A DNA stretch of 64,000 bases from Alcanivorax sp. DG881 (GTDB taxonomy: Bacteria > Pseudomonadota > Gammaproteobacteria > Pseudomonadales > Alcanivoracaceae). The DNA lies in assembly GCF_000155615.1 (NCBI RefSeq), contig NZ_DS989915.1:2574332-2638331 (forward strand), written 5' to 3'. The notes under the pieces are model-generated. The model ran no database searches and was not told the origin of the DNA. It was given only the letters and a program-made list of their open reading frames with translations. Numbering within the stretch: the stretch's first letter is position 1; every line of letters begins with the position of its first letter. The translations under genes were made by a program, and so were the position numbers. Below, one piece after another: positions 9,909 through 17,561 of the stretch.

Positions 9909-11063
9909 TCAGCCCAGCTGGGCTTTGAGGGAGGCGATTTCCTGGGCATCGCTGTTACGCGCAACGAATGCCTGCCAGCTATCCGTCGCGTGGTTTTTCA
10001 GTGCCTTGGCAACACGCTGCTCTTCTCCTTCCGGCAAGTGCCCGAACAGCCCCAGCAGGTTGCTGTCGTGGGCCTGGCTGAGTGCCTGGTCCAGGGTCTG
10101 GGGTTGGCGTTCGGTGAGCACGTCCAGTGCCGGGGTCAGGTGGGCATGGTCCAGCAGCGGCAGCAGTGGCAGTAATTCATCCCAGCTGTTTTCTTCTGCC
10201 ACGGTGGTGATCAGGCTTTCCATGATGTGCTCTTCGCGCAGCTTGGCCACGTTGACCACCGCCTGCTGATGGGTATTGTCCATGGCATTCACTGCCTGCA
10301 GCAGGTTGGTCCACAGCTGCTGGTCACTGGCGACTTCAATGATACGGCTCAGCACGGTTTCGCCCTGTTCGGCCACCAGGTTGCCCATCTGGCCGCGGAG
10401 CTGGGTGTTCAGGTGGCCATTCAGTGACAGCACGGCGGGCCACAGCTCATGGTCCGTGGCGGCTTTCAGGGTGGCCCGTTGCTGGGTCTCGCTGAGTAGC
10501 CCAAGCAGGGTGTCGAGTTTGCTTTTGTCTTCCAGATACAGCGCGATTTTCACCATGGCTTCACCGTCATTAACAGTGCTGGTGACGGCCTTCAGGGCGG
10601 ATGGCTGAATCACGGCGACAAAGCGGGCCAGGGTGATGTGCTCATTCATGGCCAGCAGTGCTTTGGCAACGGTGGCGACAATCTTGTCGGGCATGGTGGC
10701 CAGCAAGGCGCGGGAATAAGTCGGCTCCAGGTGGATGCACAGCTTGGCAAGAAAATCGTCGGGCAGCTTGTCAGCCAGCTTGATGGCACGCTCGGCGGGT
10801 AGCTCGGAGGCGATGCCGGCGGCCAGCACGGAGCCAAGCACGGTGGTCGCCAGTTTGGCGCTGGCACCGGTGGGCACCAGCTTGCTGATACCGGCCAGGC
10901 GCTGGTAGCTGTCCTGGTGCTGTTCATAGAAAAAACTGGAAACGCTGTTACGGAACGCGGCCAGGGTATTCAGGTCCTGGCCGTCCAGAAAGGCCATGTC
11001 GGCTTCGTCGGTTTCCAGCAGACGGCTCAGCTTGAGTAGCTCGGCCTGGGTTTCAATATGCAT
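9909..11063 (-). CDS. Helical-repeat protein of unknown function
   Basis: I do not recognise this 384-residue protein. It has no signal peptide or clear membrane segment and is rich in Leu, Ala and amphipathic helices, with repeated units of roughly 40-50 residues (LPDDFLAKLCIHLEPTYSRAL, ALLAMNEHITLARFVAVIQP, LLGLLSETQQRATLKAA, LLGLFGHLPEGEEQRVAKAL). These look like the stacked helices of MgtE-N- or HEAT-like folds, which usually bind proteins. It follows a 72-residue gene after 18 bases, so they form an operon, possibly with the DegV genes upstream. Confidence 0.75.
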   Translation of the reverse strand: MHIETQAELLKLSRLLETDEADMAFLDGQDLNTLAAFRNSVSSFFYEQHQDSYQRLAGISKLVPTGASAKLATTVLGSVLAAGIASELPAERAIKLADKLPDDFLAKLCIHLEPTYSRALLATMPDKIVATVAKALLAMNEHITLARFVAVIQPSALKAVTSTVNDGEAMVKIALYLEDKSKLDTLLGLLSETQQRATLKAATDHELWPAVLSLNGHLNTQLRGQMGNLVAEQGETVLSRIIEVASDQQLWTNLLQAVNAMDNTHQQAVVNVAKLREEHIMESLITTVAEENSWDELLPLLPLLDHAHLTPALDVLTERQPQTLDQALSQAHDSNLLGLFGHLPEGEEQRVAKALKNHATDSWQAFVARNSDAQEIASLKAQLG

Positions 11064-11081
11064 GATCTGTCTCCTGCTGAC

Positions 11082-11300
11082 TTAACCGAACAACATCTTT
11101 TTGACTGGGCGACGGAAAGGCCCGGGCACCACGTTCAAGGCATTATTCATGGCCTTTTCCACGCGGGCGTCTTTGGTTTCCAGTGCGGCGAGCACGGTGT
11201 CCGCCAGTTTGCTGGCCTGGTCAGCGGGCAAGGACTCGATAAAGGCCAGCGCATCGGCTGGCAAGCCCTTGTTTTTCAAGGTGCTGATGGAATCAGACAT
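11082..11300 (-). CDS. Small helical protein of unknown function
   Basis: A 72-residue protein beginning MSDSISTLKNKGLPADALA. It is helical and charged, with LPADQASKLADTVLAALETKDARVEKAM in the middle and a basic proline-containing tail (PGPFRRPVKKMLFG). A GGAGGAA precedes the ATG. The segment LPADQASKLAD resembles LPAERAIKLADKLPDD in the large protein encoded 18 bases downstream, so both may be built from the same helical unit. No function can be assigned. Confidence 0.7.
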   Translation of the reverse strand: MSDSISTLKNKGLPADALAFIESLPADQASKLADTVLAALETKDARVEKAMNNALNVVPGPFRRPVKKMLFG

Positions 11301-11429
11301 GGTTCCTCCTTCAATTCAGGCGCTACTATGCCAGCAAAGCTGAAAGAAGACTGTTGCCGAAAAGCCGTATTCGGGCGGCGCTTGAGAAAGCGCTGGGGGG
11401 AGATTTTACAAGTCAGAAAGCGGCAGGTG

Positions 11430-11466
11430 TGGCTGCACAGGCAGGCATGGATTGCCTGTGCAGCCA
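11430..11466 (-). terminator. Strong hairpin downstream of the first DegV gene
   Basis: A perfect 14-bp inverted repeat (11430-11443 with 11453-11466, nine-base loop) lies 18 bases past the DegV stop codon. There is no T-tract, so it may be a weak terminator or a transcript-end stabiliser between the DegV gene and the two unknown genes. Confidence 0.5.
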
Positions 11467-11483
11467 GCGGAGCCGCCAGGGTG

Positions 11484-12425
11484 TCAGGAGAAGGTGGTGG
11501 TCTCGCTGATAAAGCCCACATTGACCGCACCTGGGCCAAGATTGACGCCACCGGTAAGGCTCATGCCCGTGCTGAGCAGTTCCACGCCGTGTTGTTTGGC
11601 GCACAGTTTTAATTCACGGAAGCCGGGCAATTCGGCAATACGGTTTTCGTCGCCGGCATAGCTGACACAGACAACAGGTTCCAGCAGGCCCTGGCGAATG
11701 CAGTCACAGGCATGCGCGAACATTTTTTCCACAGCGGCCGGGTAGCCGCGCACTTTGTCTGCCGGAAACGATTCGCCTGCCCGTGCGCAGAGGATGGGCT
11801 TGATATCCAGCGTGCTGCCCAGTTTTGCGCTTAACCAGCTGACGCTTTTGTCGCCTTTCTTGCGCGCACGTTTCTGCACATAGTAAAGATCATCGACCAC
11901 AGAATAACCGCTGGTGAACGGGATCAGCGCGTTAACCCGGTTGCGGACATCGCTGACGCGCATGCCTTTGCCAATCATGTTGATGGTGGCAGCAGCCAGC
12001 ACCGCCTGGCCGCAGAACAGGGTCTGGCTATCGGTAACCCGCAAGGCAAAAGGGCCTTCAACGCCGGCTTCTGCTCGCACCGCCTTGTAGTCGCGCAAGA
12101 TGCCATGGGATGCGCGGGTGGCATTGTTGAACATGGGGCTACGGCTGGCGGGCAGCGTTTGAACCAGCGCATAGTCGTACTGGCTGACGATTCTGTCGAG
12201 GAAAAACTGGCGGAACGCGTCAGTGTCGAGGGGGACGGATTCGGCGTCCTGGCCTTTGTCCAGCCGGTTGTCGGCGTAAAAATCCTGGCGCTGTTGAGGG
12301 TCGCGACTATCCACAAACACAGCGTCACCGATGCGGATGGAAATGGGCAGGACCTGTATCTGATGTTGATCAATATAGTGTTTTGGCAGGTCGCACGTTG
12401 CGTCGACCACCAGACCAATTTGCAT
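11484..12425 (-). CDS. DegV family fatty-acid-binding protein, paralogue 1
   Basis: A 313-residue DegV protein. It opens with the family pattern IGLVVDATCDLPKHYI and has the N-terminal EDD-fold segment and the later GVNLGPGAVNVGF, where the bound fatty-acid carboxylate is normally held. DegV proteins bind single long-chain fatty acids; in Gram-positive FakB they present the acid to a kinase, but no FakA-like kinase is in this window. It is a tandem paralogue of the next gene, which starts 173 bases upstream. GAGAGAAC precedes the ATG. Confidence 0.88.
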   Translation of the reverse strand: MQIGLVVDATCDLPKHYIDQHQIQVLPISIRIGDAVFVDSRDPQQRQDFYADNRLDKGQDAESVPLDTDAFRQFFLDRIVSQYDYALVQTLPASRSPMFNNATRASHGILRDYKAVRAEAGVEGPFALRVTDSQTLFCGQAVLAAATINMIGKGMRVSDVRNRVNALIPFTSGYSVVDDLYYVQKRARKKGDKSVSWLSAKLGSTLDIKPILCARAGESFPADKVRGYPAAVEKMFAHACDCIRQGLLEPVVCVSYAGDENRIAELPGFRELKLCAKQHGVELLSTGMSLTGGVNLGPGAVNVGFISETTTFS

Positions 12426-12598
12426 TGTTCTCTCCCGTTAGCCAATGAGGCAATCGTGCTTTTGTGTGCCTGCGCCGGGATTATTTTGCGTTCTGTCCAG
12501 CGTCATTATTGGTGCACGGTGCGCGGACATACTAACGGGTTTGTCGCGGGAAAAAAGGGGCAAACGGCTTGGCCGGTCGAATGGCCGGTAATCGGTGA

Positions 12599-13540
12599 TT
12601 ATTGGAAGTTTTCCTGGTCGGTGATAAACCCCACGCTGATGGCGCCGGGGCCGATATTCACGCCGCCGGTGAGCCCCATATGGCTAACCAGCAACTGGAC
12701 ATCGTGTTTCTCGGTAGCGGCTTTCAGGGCGCTGAAGCCGGGCATCTGGAAGGCGGCATCCGGGTCGCCGGCGTAACTGACGCAGACAATCGGCGTCAGC
12801 AAGCCGTCTTCCACGCATTGGCAGGCGTGGGCAAACATTTTTTCCACTGCGCTTTCAAAGCCTCGCACCTTGGCGACCGGAAAGGTCTGGTCCCGGCGGG
12901 CGCAGAGAATCGGTTTGATATCCAGGGCTGAGCCCATCAGCGCGCCGACAAAGCCAACGCTCTTGTCTCCCTTTTTACGGGCGCGTTTGTGCACGTAGTA
13001 AAGGTCTGGCACCACCGCATAGCCGGTGGTCTTGGGGGTAAGGTCGCTGATGCGTTGGCGAATGTCGCCAATTTTGGTGCCGGCATTGATCAGGCGAACG
13101 GTTTCGGCGGCAAGGACGCCCTGTGCGGCGAACAGGGTTTGGCTGTCGCTGACACGAATGCGGAAGGGCCCTTCCCGGCCGGCGGCCTCACGGACTTTTT
13201 TGTAGCCGGAGAGTATGGCGTGGGCGGCTTCGGTGGCGTTGTCGTAAATGGGGCTGCGGCTCTTGGGAACCGTTTGCACCAGAGCGTAATCGAATTCGCC
13301 CACGGCATGGTCCAGTAACAGGGTGCGGATCTGTTCTACGGAGGGCGGCGCGGTTTCTGCGTCGTGGCTCTTGTCGATTTCGTGGCGGGCATAGAATTCC
13401 CGGGCCCGCTGCGGGTCCCGGTCATCCACATAGATTTCCTTGCCGATACGGATCGGAACCGGCATCACCAGAATGTTGTTGGCATCAATAAAGTCTTTGG
13501 GCAGGTCACAACCTGAATCCACAACCAGACCGATTTTCAT
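12599..13540 (-). CDS. DegV family fatty-acid-binding protein, paralogue 2
   Basis: Also 313 residues and clearly homologous to paralogue 1 along its length (shared YALVQT, SRSPI or SRSPM, DSQTLF, VHKRARKKGDKSV or VQKRARKKGDKSV, GGVNIGPGA). It likely binds a long-chain fatty acid. Two complete, undegraded copies side by side suggest divergence in chain-length preference or partner rather than recent redundancy. Role in a hydrocarbon degrader could be handling fatty acids from alkane oxidation; that is inference. Confidence 0.88.
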   Translation of the reverse strand: MKIGLVVDSGCDLPKDFIDANNILVMPVPIRIGKEIYVDDRDPQRAREFYARHEIDKSHDAETAPPSVEQIRTLLLDHAVGEFDYALVQTVPKSRSPIYDNATEAAHAILSGYKKVREAAGREGPFRIRVSDSQTLFAAQGVLAAETVRLINAGTKIGDIRQRISDLTPKTTGYAVVPDLYYVHKRARKKGDKSVGFVGALMGSALDIKPILCARRDQTFPVAKVRGFESAVEKMFAHACQCVEDGLLTPIVCVSYAGDPDAAFQMPGFSALKAATEKHDVQLLVSHMGLTGGVNIGPGAISVGFITDQENFQ

Positions 13541-13653
13541 TGTTATACGCCTTACGGAGCCTGTGTGATTTCAGTCTAGAACGGGGGTTCCGCTATTGGC
13601 GTCTTTTTGCGTATGGGAATGGTGTAGGAATGTTATTTGCACGCTGCAGTCTG

Positions 13654-13715
13654 GGCGCCAGATGCCTGACCTGGAAAACCTGCAGGCTGCAGGTTTTTGT
13701 CGGGCATCTGGCGTC
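13654..13715. repeat. Palindromic core related to the MITE-like element, with embedded terminator hairpin
   Basis: GGCGCCAGATGCCTGAC at the left is mirrored by GTCGGGCATCTGGCGTC at the right, the same core seen in the four MITE-like copies. The centre, AAAACCTGC-AGGCT-GCAGGTTTT (13675-13697), is a terminator-like hairpin with T/A tracts on both sides, placed just past the pyk stop codon. The flanking terminal repeats of the full element are absent. Confidence 0.6.
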
Positions 13716-13791
13716 AAGCGTCTTGCCGGCCGGGGTGTGCGAGGAGGGCAGCTAATCAAACCGGTGTGGTTAGTTTTGAAGAGCGCCCCCC

Positions 13792-15285
13792 TTATTGAAT
13801 ATTGCCGCCCACTTCCACGATTTTCAGTGTGTTGGTGCCGCCGTGGGCGTCGTCGTAGTTGCCCTTGGTGATCAGCACCCGGTCGCCGGTCTGCACCACG
13901 CCCATGGCTTCCAGCATGCTCACTGCCTGGCGGTTCACGGTGTCGCTGGCCAGTGCGTGGCTGTCGAAGGGAATGGCATGGACGCCGCGCAGAATCGCCA
14001 CGCGCCGCTGGCTTGAGGGGTAGGGGGTGAACGCATAGATGGGCATGCCCGAGCGTAGCCGTGACATCAGCCGCGGGGTGTTGCCAGTTTCCGTCATGGC
14101 GATAATGGCCGCTACGTTGCTCAACCGGTTGGCGGCCTGCATGGCGGCCATGGCGATGACTTCATCAATGTTGTCCGCACGGTCATTGATGGGCCGATCG
14201 GTCCTGCGTTCCTGCCAGGTGCGTTCGGCGCCAAGAATAATGCGGTCCATGGCCTGCACGGTTTCTTGCGGAAAATCGCCAACGGCGGTTTCCGCCGACA
14301 ACATCACCGCATCGGTGCCATCCAGCACCGCGTTGGCCACGTCGGAGACTTCCGCCCGGGTTGGCTGGGGGCTGTGGATCATGGATTCCATCATCTGGGT
14401 GGCGGTGATCACGAAACGGTTCAGCGCCCGCGCTCGGCGGATGATGTGCTTCTGCACGCCGACCAGCTCCGCATCGCCAATTTCCACCGCCAGATCGCCG
14501 CGGGCCACCATGACCCCGTCTGAGGCCACAATGATCGCGTCCAGGGTGTCGTCATCCGCAACCGCTTCAGCGCGCTCAATTTTGGCAATGATGCCACCTT
14601 TGCCGCCGGCGCTCTGGTAGCGGCGGCGAGCCTCTTCCACATCATCGGCATCACGGGGAAAAGACAGGGCGAGGAAATCCACGTCCATGTCGGCGGCGGT
14701 GAGGATATCGGCCAGATCTTTTTCGGTGAGGGCGCGGGCACTGAGGCCGCCGCCCTTGCGGTTGACACCTTTGTGATCAGACAGTTCGCCCCCCACCCGC
14801 ACGGTGCACTCCACACGGGTGCCGTTGATGGCGTTCACTTCCAGTTCCAGCAGGCCGTCATTGAGCAGCAGAATATCCCCGGCCTGACAATCGGTGGGTA
14901 GAGGCGGGTAGCTGACGCCGACTTGTTCGGCATTGCCGGCGTCATCCGGCAGGGCCGTATCCAGGGTAAAAGGCTGCCCGGCGCTGAGCATGATGGGGCC
15001 GTCACGGAAGCAGCCAATGCGGATTTTGGGCCCCTGCAGATCCGCCAGAATGGCCACGTGCTGGCCGCGTTGCTCGGCGCAGCGGCGAATCTTGTCGGCG
15101 GTATCCCGGTGGGTATCGGCGGTGCCGTGGGAAAAATTCAGCCGGAAGACGTTTACGCCCGCACCGATCAGTGTGTCGAGCATGGGTTCCGGTGCAGAGG
15201 CGGGGCCGACGGTGGCAACAATCTTGGTGCGGCGAAGCGGGTGCTGAGGGGTGCGAGAGGGCATGCGTGTCTTTCCATCAATCAT
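13792..15285 (-). CDS. pyk: Pyruvate kinase
   Basis: Catalyses phosphoenolpyruvate plus ADP to pyruvate plus ATP. The 497-residue protein starts the barrel with TKIVATVGPAS, carries the potassium/phosphate-site RLNFSHG, the catalytic-lysine region IIAKIERAEAV and the signature MARGDLAVEIG, then MMESMIHSPQPTRAEVSDVANA. The C-terminal allosteric domain is complete. An alternative start at 15264 (MPSRTPQ) has GGAAAG upstream; 15285 has AAGG. Unlike in pseudomonads the gene is not beside pgk and fba, which lie 10 kb away. Confidence 0.95.
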   Translation of the reverse strand: MIDGKTRMPSRTPQHPLRRTKIVATVGPASAPEPMLDTLIGAGVNVFRLNFSHGTADTHRDTADKIRRCAEQRGQHVAILADLQGPKIRIGCFRDGPIMLSAGQPFTLDTALPDDAGNAEQVGVSYPPLPTDCQAGDILLLNDGLLELEVNAINGTRVECTVRVGGELSDHKGVNRKGGGLSARALTEKDLADILTAADMDVDFLALSFPRDADDVEEARRRYQSAGGKGGIIAKIERAEAVADDDTLDAIIVASDGVMVARGDLAVEIGDAELVGVQKHIIRRARALNRFVITATQMMESMIHSPQPTRAEVSDVANAVLDGTDAVMLSAETAVGDFPQETVQAMDRIILGAERTWQERRTDRPINDRADNIDEVIAMAAMQAANRLSNVAAIIAMTETGNTPRLMSRLRSGMPIYAFTPYPSSQRRVAILRGVHAIPFDSHALASDTVNRQAVSMLEAMGVVQTGDRVLITKGNYDDAHGGTNTLKIVEVGGNIQ

Positions 15286-15372
15286 TTCGCCTTAGCATAC
15301 CATGGGGACGCGAACGAACGATGACAGCCGGCGAGGCATGGGCCTGTGAGGTTCACTTTAATCCTTAAAGAA

Positions 15373-15649
15373 AGGTTCATTGCGGAATTGAGTGATCAGC
15401 GGGTTTCAGAACTTGTCTCATTATCCCGCCCTGGCAGCCGCAGGACGCCGGATGCCCGACGACGGACGCTTGAATTCAAAACCTAAAAACCTTGGTCGCC
15501 ATGCTCTCTGCGCAAAAACGACAACCTCTCAGGCTATGGGGGTTTGCGTCAGGCGTTCGGCGTCCAGCGTTTGGCAAAGTGCCGGGTATTTGTGATAAGC
15601 CCGTCAGACGGCGAAAAGCGTGTTATTCACTCTAATCCGTGATGAACCT
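15373..15649 (-). repeat. MITE-like palindromic element, copy 2 (short form, 277 bp)
   Basis: Same terminal inverted repeats as copy 1, lying in the opposite orientation; relative to the minus-strand terminator at 15651-15676 the orientation is the same as in the other copies. The interior lacks about 75 bases, a different segment from that missing in copy 4. At 15348-15363, just outside the element, a second partial end (AGGTTCACTTTAATCC) remains, perhaps a relic of another copy. From 15286 to 15347 nothing was recognised. Confidence 0.8.
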
Positions 15650-15650
15650 A

Positions 15651-15676
15651 AAGAAAGCCCCGCCTGGAAGGCGGGG
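15651..15676 (-). terminator. Rho-independent terminator of the YbaK-type gene
   Basis: A 7-bp GC stem (CCCCGCC / GGCGGGG, five-base loop) followed on the minus strand by CTTTCTTT. The element copy 2 begins within two bases of the T-tract. Confidence 0.85.
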
Positions 15677-15700
15677 AAAGGGGAAACCGATGGCAGGGAA

Positions 15701-16168
15701 TCAATGCAGCATGGCAAAGGCACACGCCTGGGCCTGACTGAGGCGAAGAAAATCGCCCATGCCCATTTTTATCACTTCTGTATGCGTGCCCGCGTTAAAG
15801 GCAAGCCAGTCTTCGCTGAGCAAGGTGTCGTCCACATACACGTTCATGTTGTACAGATTCCCGAAGGGGGGCTCGCCACCGGGTTCGCAGAGTGGGAAGC
15901 AATCCTTGAAGTCGTCTTCGCTGGCCAGCTCAACGCGATTGGCCTGCAGGGCCAGGCGTAATTTTTCCGGGTCCAGATATTGATTGGCAGGCAGCACGGC
16001 CATGGCCAGCTTTCCATCCACGTCCACAATCACGGTCTTGGCCATATGCCGGCCGGGAATATGGGCGGACTGTGCTACCTCTGAAGCGGTAACAGCGGGC
16101 GGGTGGTTATAGCAGTGATAATTCACGCCGTTGTTATCGAGAAAATCGGCCAGCGCGCGGGCGGGCAT
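15701..16168 (-). CDS. YbaK/EbsC family aminoacyl-tRNA deacylase
   Basis: A 155-residue protein of the family that clears mischarged tRNAs (YbaK, ProXp). The N-terminal NGVNYHCYNHPPAVTASEVAQ and the conserved lysine in HMAKTVIV match the fold; the central GGEPPFGNLY corresponds to the substrate-pocket glycines. Sequence resembles the subgroup often annotated as prolyl-tRNA deacylase, but the exact substrate cannot be set. A strong GGAGGAGG lies before the ATG. Single gene, ending at a terminator. The 169 bases upstream of it hold nothing recognisable before a tandem repeat. Confidence 0.85.
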   Translation of the reverse strand: MPARALADFLDNNGVNYHCYNHPPAVTASEVAQSAHIPGRHMAKTVIVDVDGKLAMAVLPANQYLDPEKLRLALQANRVELASEDDFKDCFPLCEPGGEPPFGNLYNMNVYVDDTLLSEDWLAFNAGTHTEVIKMGMGDFLRLSQAQACAFAMLH

Positions 16169-16337
16169 GATGAACCTCCTCCCGGAATCGAATCACCGGG
16201 ATTGGGGAGCGGCCTGACAAACCGCTTGTGGCGGGTGCGCAGGAGACGCTCCGTGACGGTGTGTCTGATTAAGGGTAGGGCGAGTGAGGAAGGAGGAGAA
16301 ATACAAATATGCGCTAATGTTTATAGCGGAAAAGCAT

Positions 16338-16507
16338 AGCTACGAGCTACGAGCTACGAGCTACGAGCTACGAGCTACGAGCTACGAGCTACGAGCTACG
16401 AGCTACGAGCTACGAGCTACGAGCTACGAGCTACGAGCTACGAGCTACGAGCTACGAGCTACGAGCTACGAGCTACGAGCTACGAGCTACGAGCTACGAG
16501 CTACGAG
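16338..16507. repeat. Heptanucleotide tandem array, about 24 copies of AGCTACG
   Basis: 170 bases are an uninterrupted, error-free run of the 7-bp unit AGCTACG. Since 7 is not a multiple of 3, all three frames read as repeats of 7 residues every 21 bases, giving an open frame (16284-16568) that is an artefact. The array lies between the YbaK-type gene and metF, both on the minus strand, so it is downstream of metF and upstream of the YbaK promoter region. Such arrays change length by slippage. Confidence 0.95.
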
Positions 16508-16664
16508 AAATAGAAAAGGAAAGCTGGAAAAGTTCCAGGGTTTTGCGCTTTTCAACTTTCCACTTTGAACTTTCAATTGACCTTTCGCGGGCAGGGCGGT
16601 TGCCGTATGGCACTTAACCCAACCCGCGTTGCCGCGTGAAGCATGTTGCGTGCAGCGTCTCTTG

Positions 16665-17492
16665 TCACATTCCCAGATTATCGAGAATGCGCAGATTCGG
16701 GCCGGCCTGGTTCATGGTGTAGAAATGCAGGCCCGGTGCGCCCATGGCCAGCAGCCGTTCGCACAGCCGGGTGACCACTTCTTCGCCAAAGGCTTTTACT
16801 GCGACATCGTCGTCCTTGATGTCGTTGAGTTTGCTTTGCAGCCAGCGTGGCACATCGGCACCGCAGGTGCTGGAAAAACGCAGCAGGTTGGCCACATTAA
16901 GAATCGGCATGATGCCCGGGTAGACGGGGGCATCGCAGCCGGCCTTGTGCAGCGCATCCATGTAATAGCCGTAGGCATCGGCATTATAGAAATACTGGGT
17001 CAGGCCGCTGTTGGCGCCGGCGTCGACCTTGCGCTTGAAGTGAGCAATGTCGTCTTCAAAGCTGCGTGCCTGCGGGTGCATTTCCGGGTAGGCGGCGACT
17101 TCCAGGGTGAAGTGATCGCCGGTTTCCTGACGGATCAATTGCACCAGTTCGTCGGCGTACTTGATCTCGCTCTGGGCGTAGCCCATGCCGGAGGGCAGGT
17201 CGCCACGCAGGGCGACAATGCGGGTGACGCCTGCCGCTTTGTAGCCGTTCACCAGCTCGAGAATTTCGTCCCGGCTCTGGCCGATGCAGCTCAGGTGCGG
17301 CGCGGTATCGCCATGCTGCTCGCGCAGCTTGTTGATCATGTCGCGGGTGTTGTCACGGGTGGATCCACCGGCGCCAAAGGTGCAGGAAAAAAACTCCGGG
17401 TTCTTCACTTGCAGTTTTTGTTGGGTCGCCAGCAGCTTTTCCTTTCCCTGTTCTGTCTTGGGAGGGAAAAACTCAAAACTGATTCGTTTCAT
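16665..17492 (-). CDS. metF: 5,10-methylenetetrahydrofolate reductase
   Basis: An FAD enzyme that reduces methylene-THF to 5-methyl-THF, the methyl donor for homocysteine remethylation. The 275-residue protein has the N-terminal ISFEFFPPK, the folate/FAD-site SCTFGAGGSTRD, LRGDLP and the PGIMPI segment typical of MetF. It is last in a co-directional block sahR-like > metK > four-helix-bundle > ahcY > metF, which together close the SAM cycle. The start follows GCGAG. Confidence 0.97.
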   Translation of the reverse strand: MKRISFEFFPPKTEQGKEKLLATQQKLQVKNPEFFSCTFGAGGSTRDNTRDMINKLREQHGDTAPHLSCIGQSRDEILELVNGYKAAGVTRIVALRGDLPSGMGYAQSEIKYADELVQLIRQETGDHFTLEVAAYPEMHPQARSFEDDIAHFKRKVDAGANSGLTQYFYNADAYGYYMDALHKAGCDAPVYPGIMPILNVANLLRFSSTCGADVPRWLQSKLNDIKDDDVAVKAFGEEVVTRLCERLLAMGAPGLHFYTMNQAGPNLRILDNLGM

Positions 17493-17512
17493 AACGAGCT
17501 CGCTTCATGCTG

Positions 17513-17548
17513 CACGCATCACGCACCACGCCTGTTGCGTGATGCGTG
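17513..17548. repeat. GCGTG-type inverted repeat between ahcY and metF
   Basis: CACGCATCACGCA (17513-17525) is a perfect inverted copy of TGCGTGATGCGTG (17536-17548). It fills the 69-base spacer between two genes of one putative operon and could form a stable RNA hairpin with no T-tract. Confidence 0.75.
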
Positions 17549-17561
17549 TCGCGTGCCTGCG

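Noticed and set aside
12105-12776. A 223-codon plus-strand frame across the DegV spacer
   Set aside because: It runs antisense through both DegV genes, lacks a ribosome-binding site and has no family features.
16338-16507. CRISPR array
   Set aside because: The 7-bp units are contiguous with no spacers, and no cas genes are present.
16284-16568. An open frame encoding SYELRAT repeats
   Set aside because: It is produced by a 7-bp tandem repeat, which is open in all three frames; no ribosome-binding site or conserved flank supports a gene.
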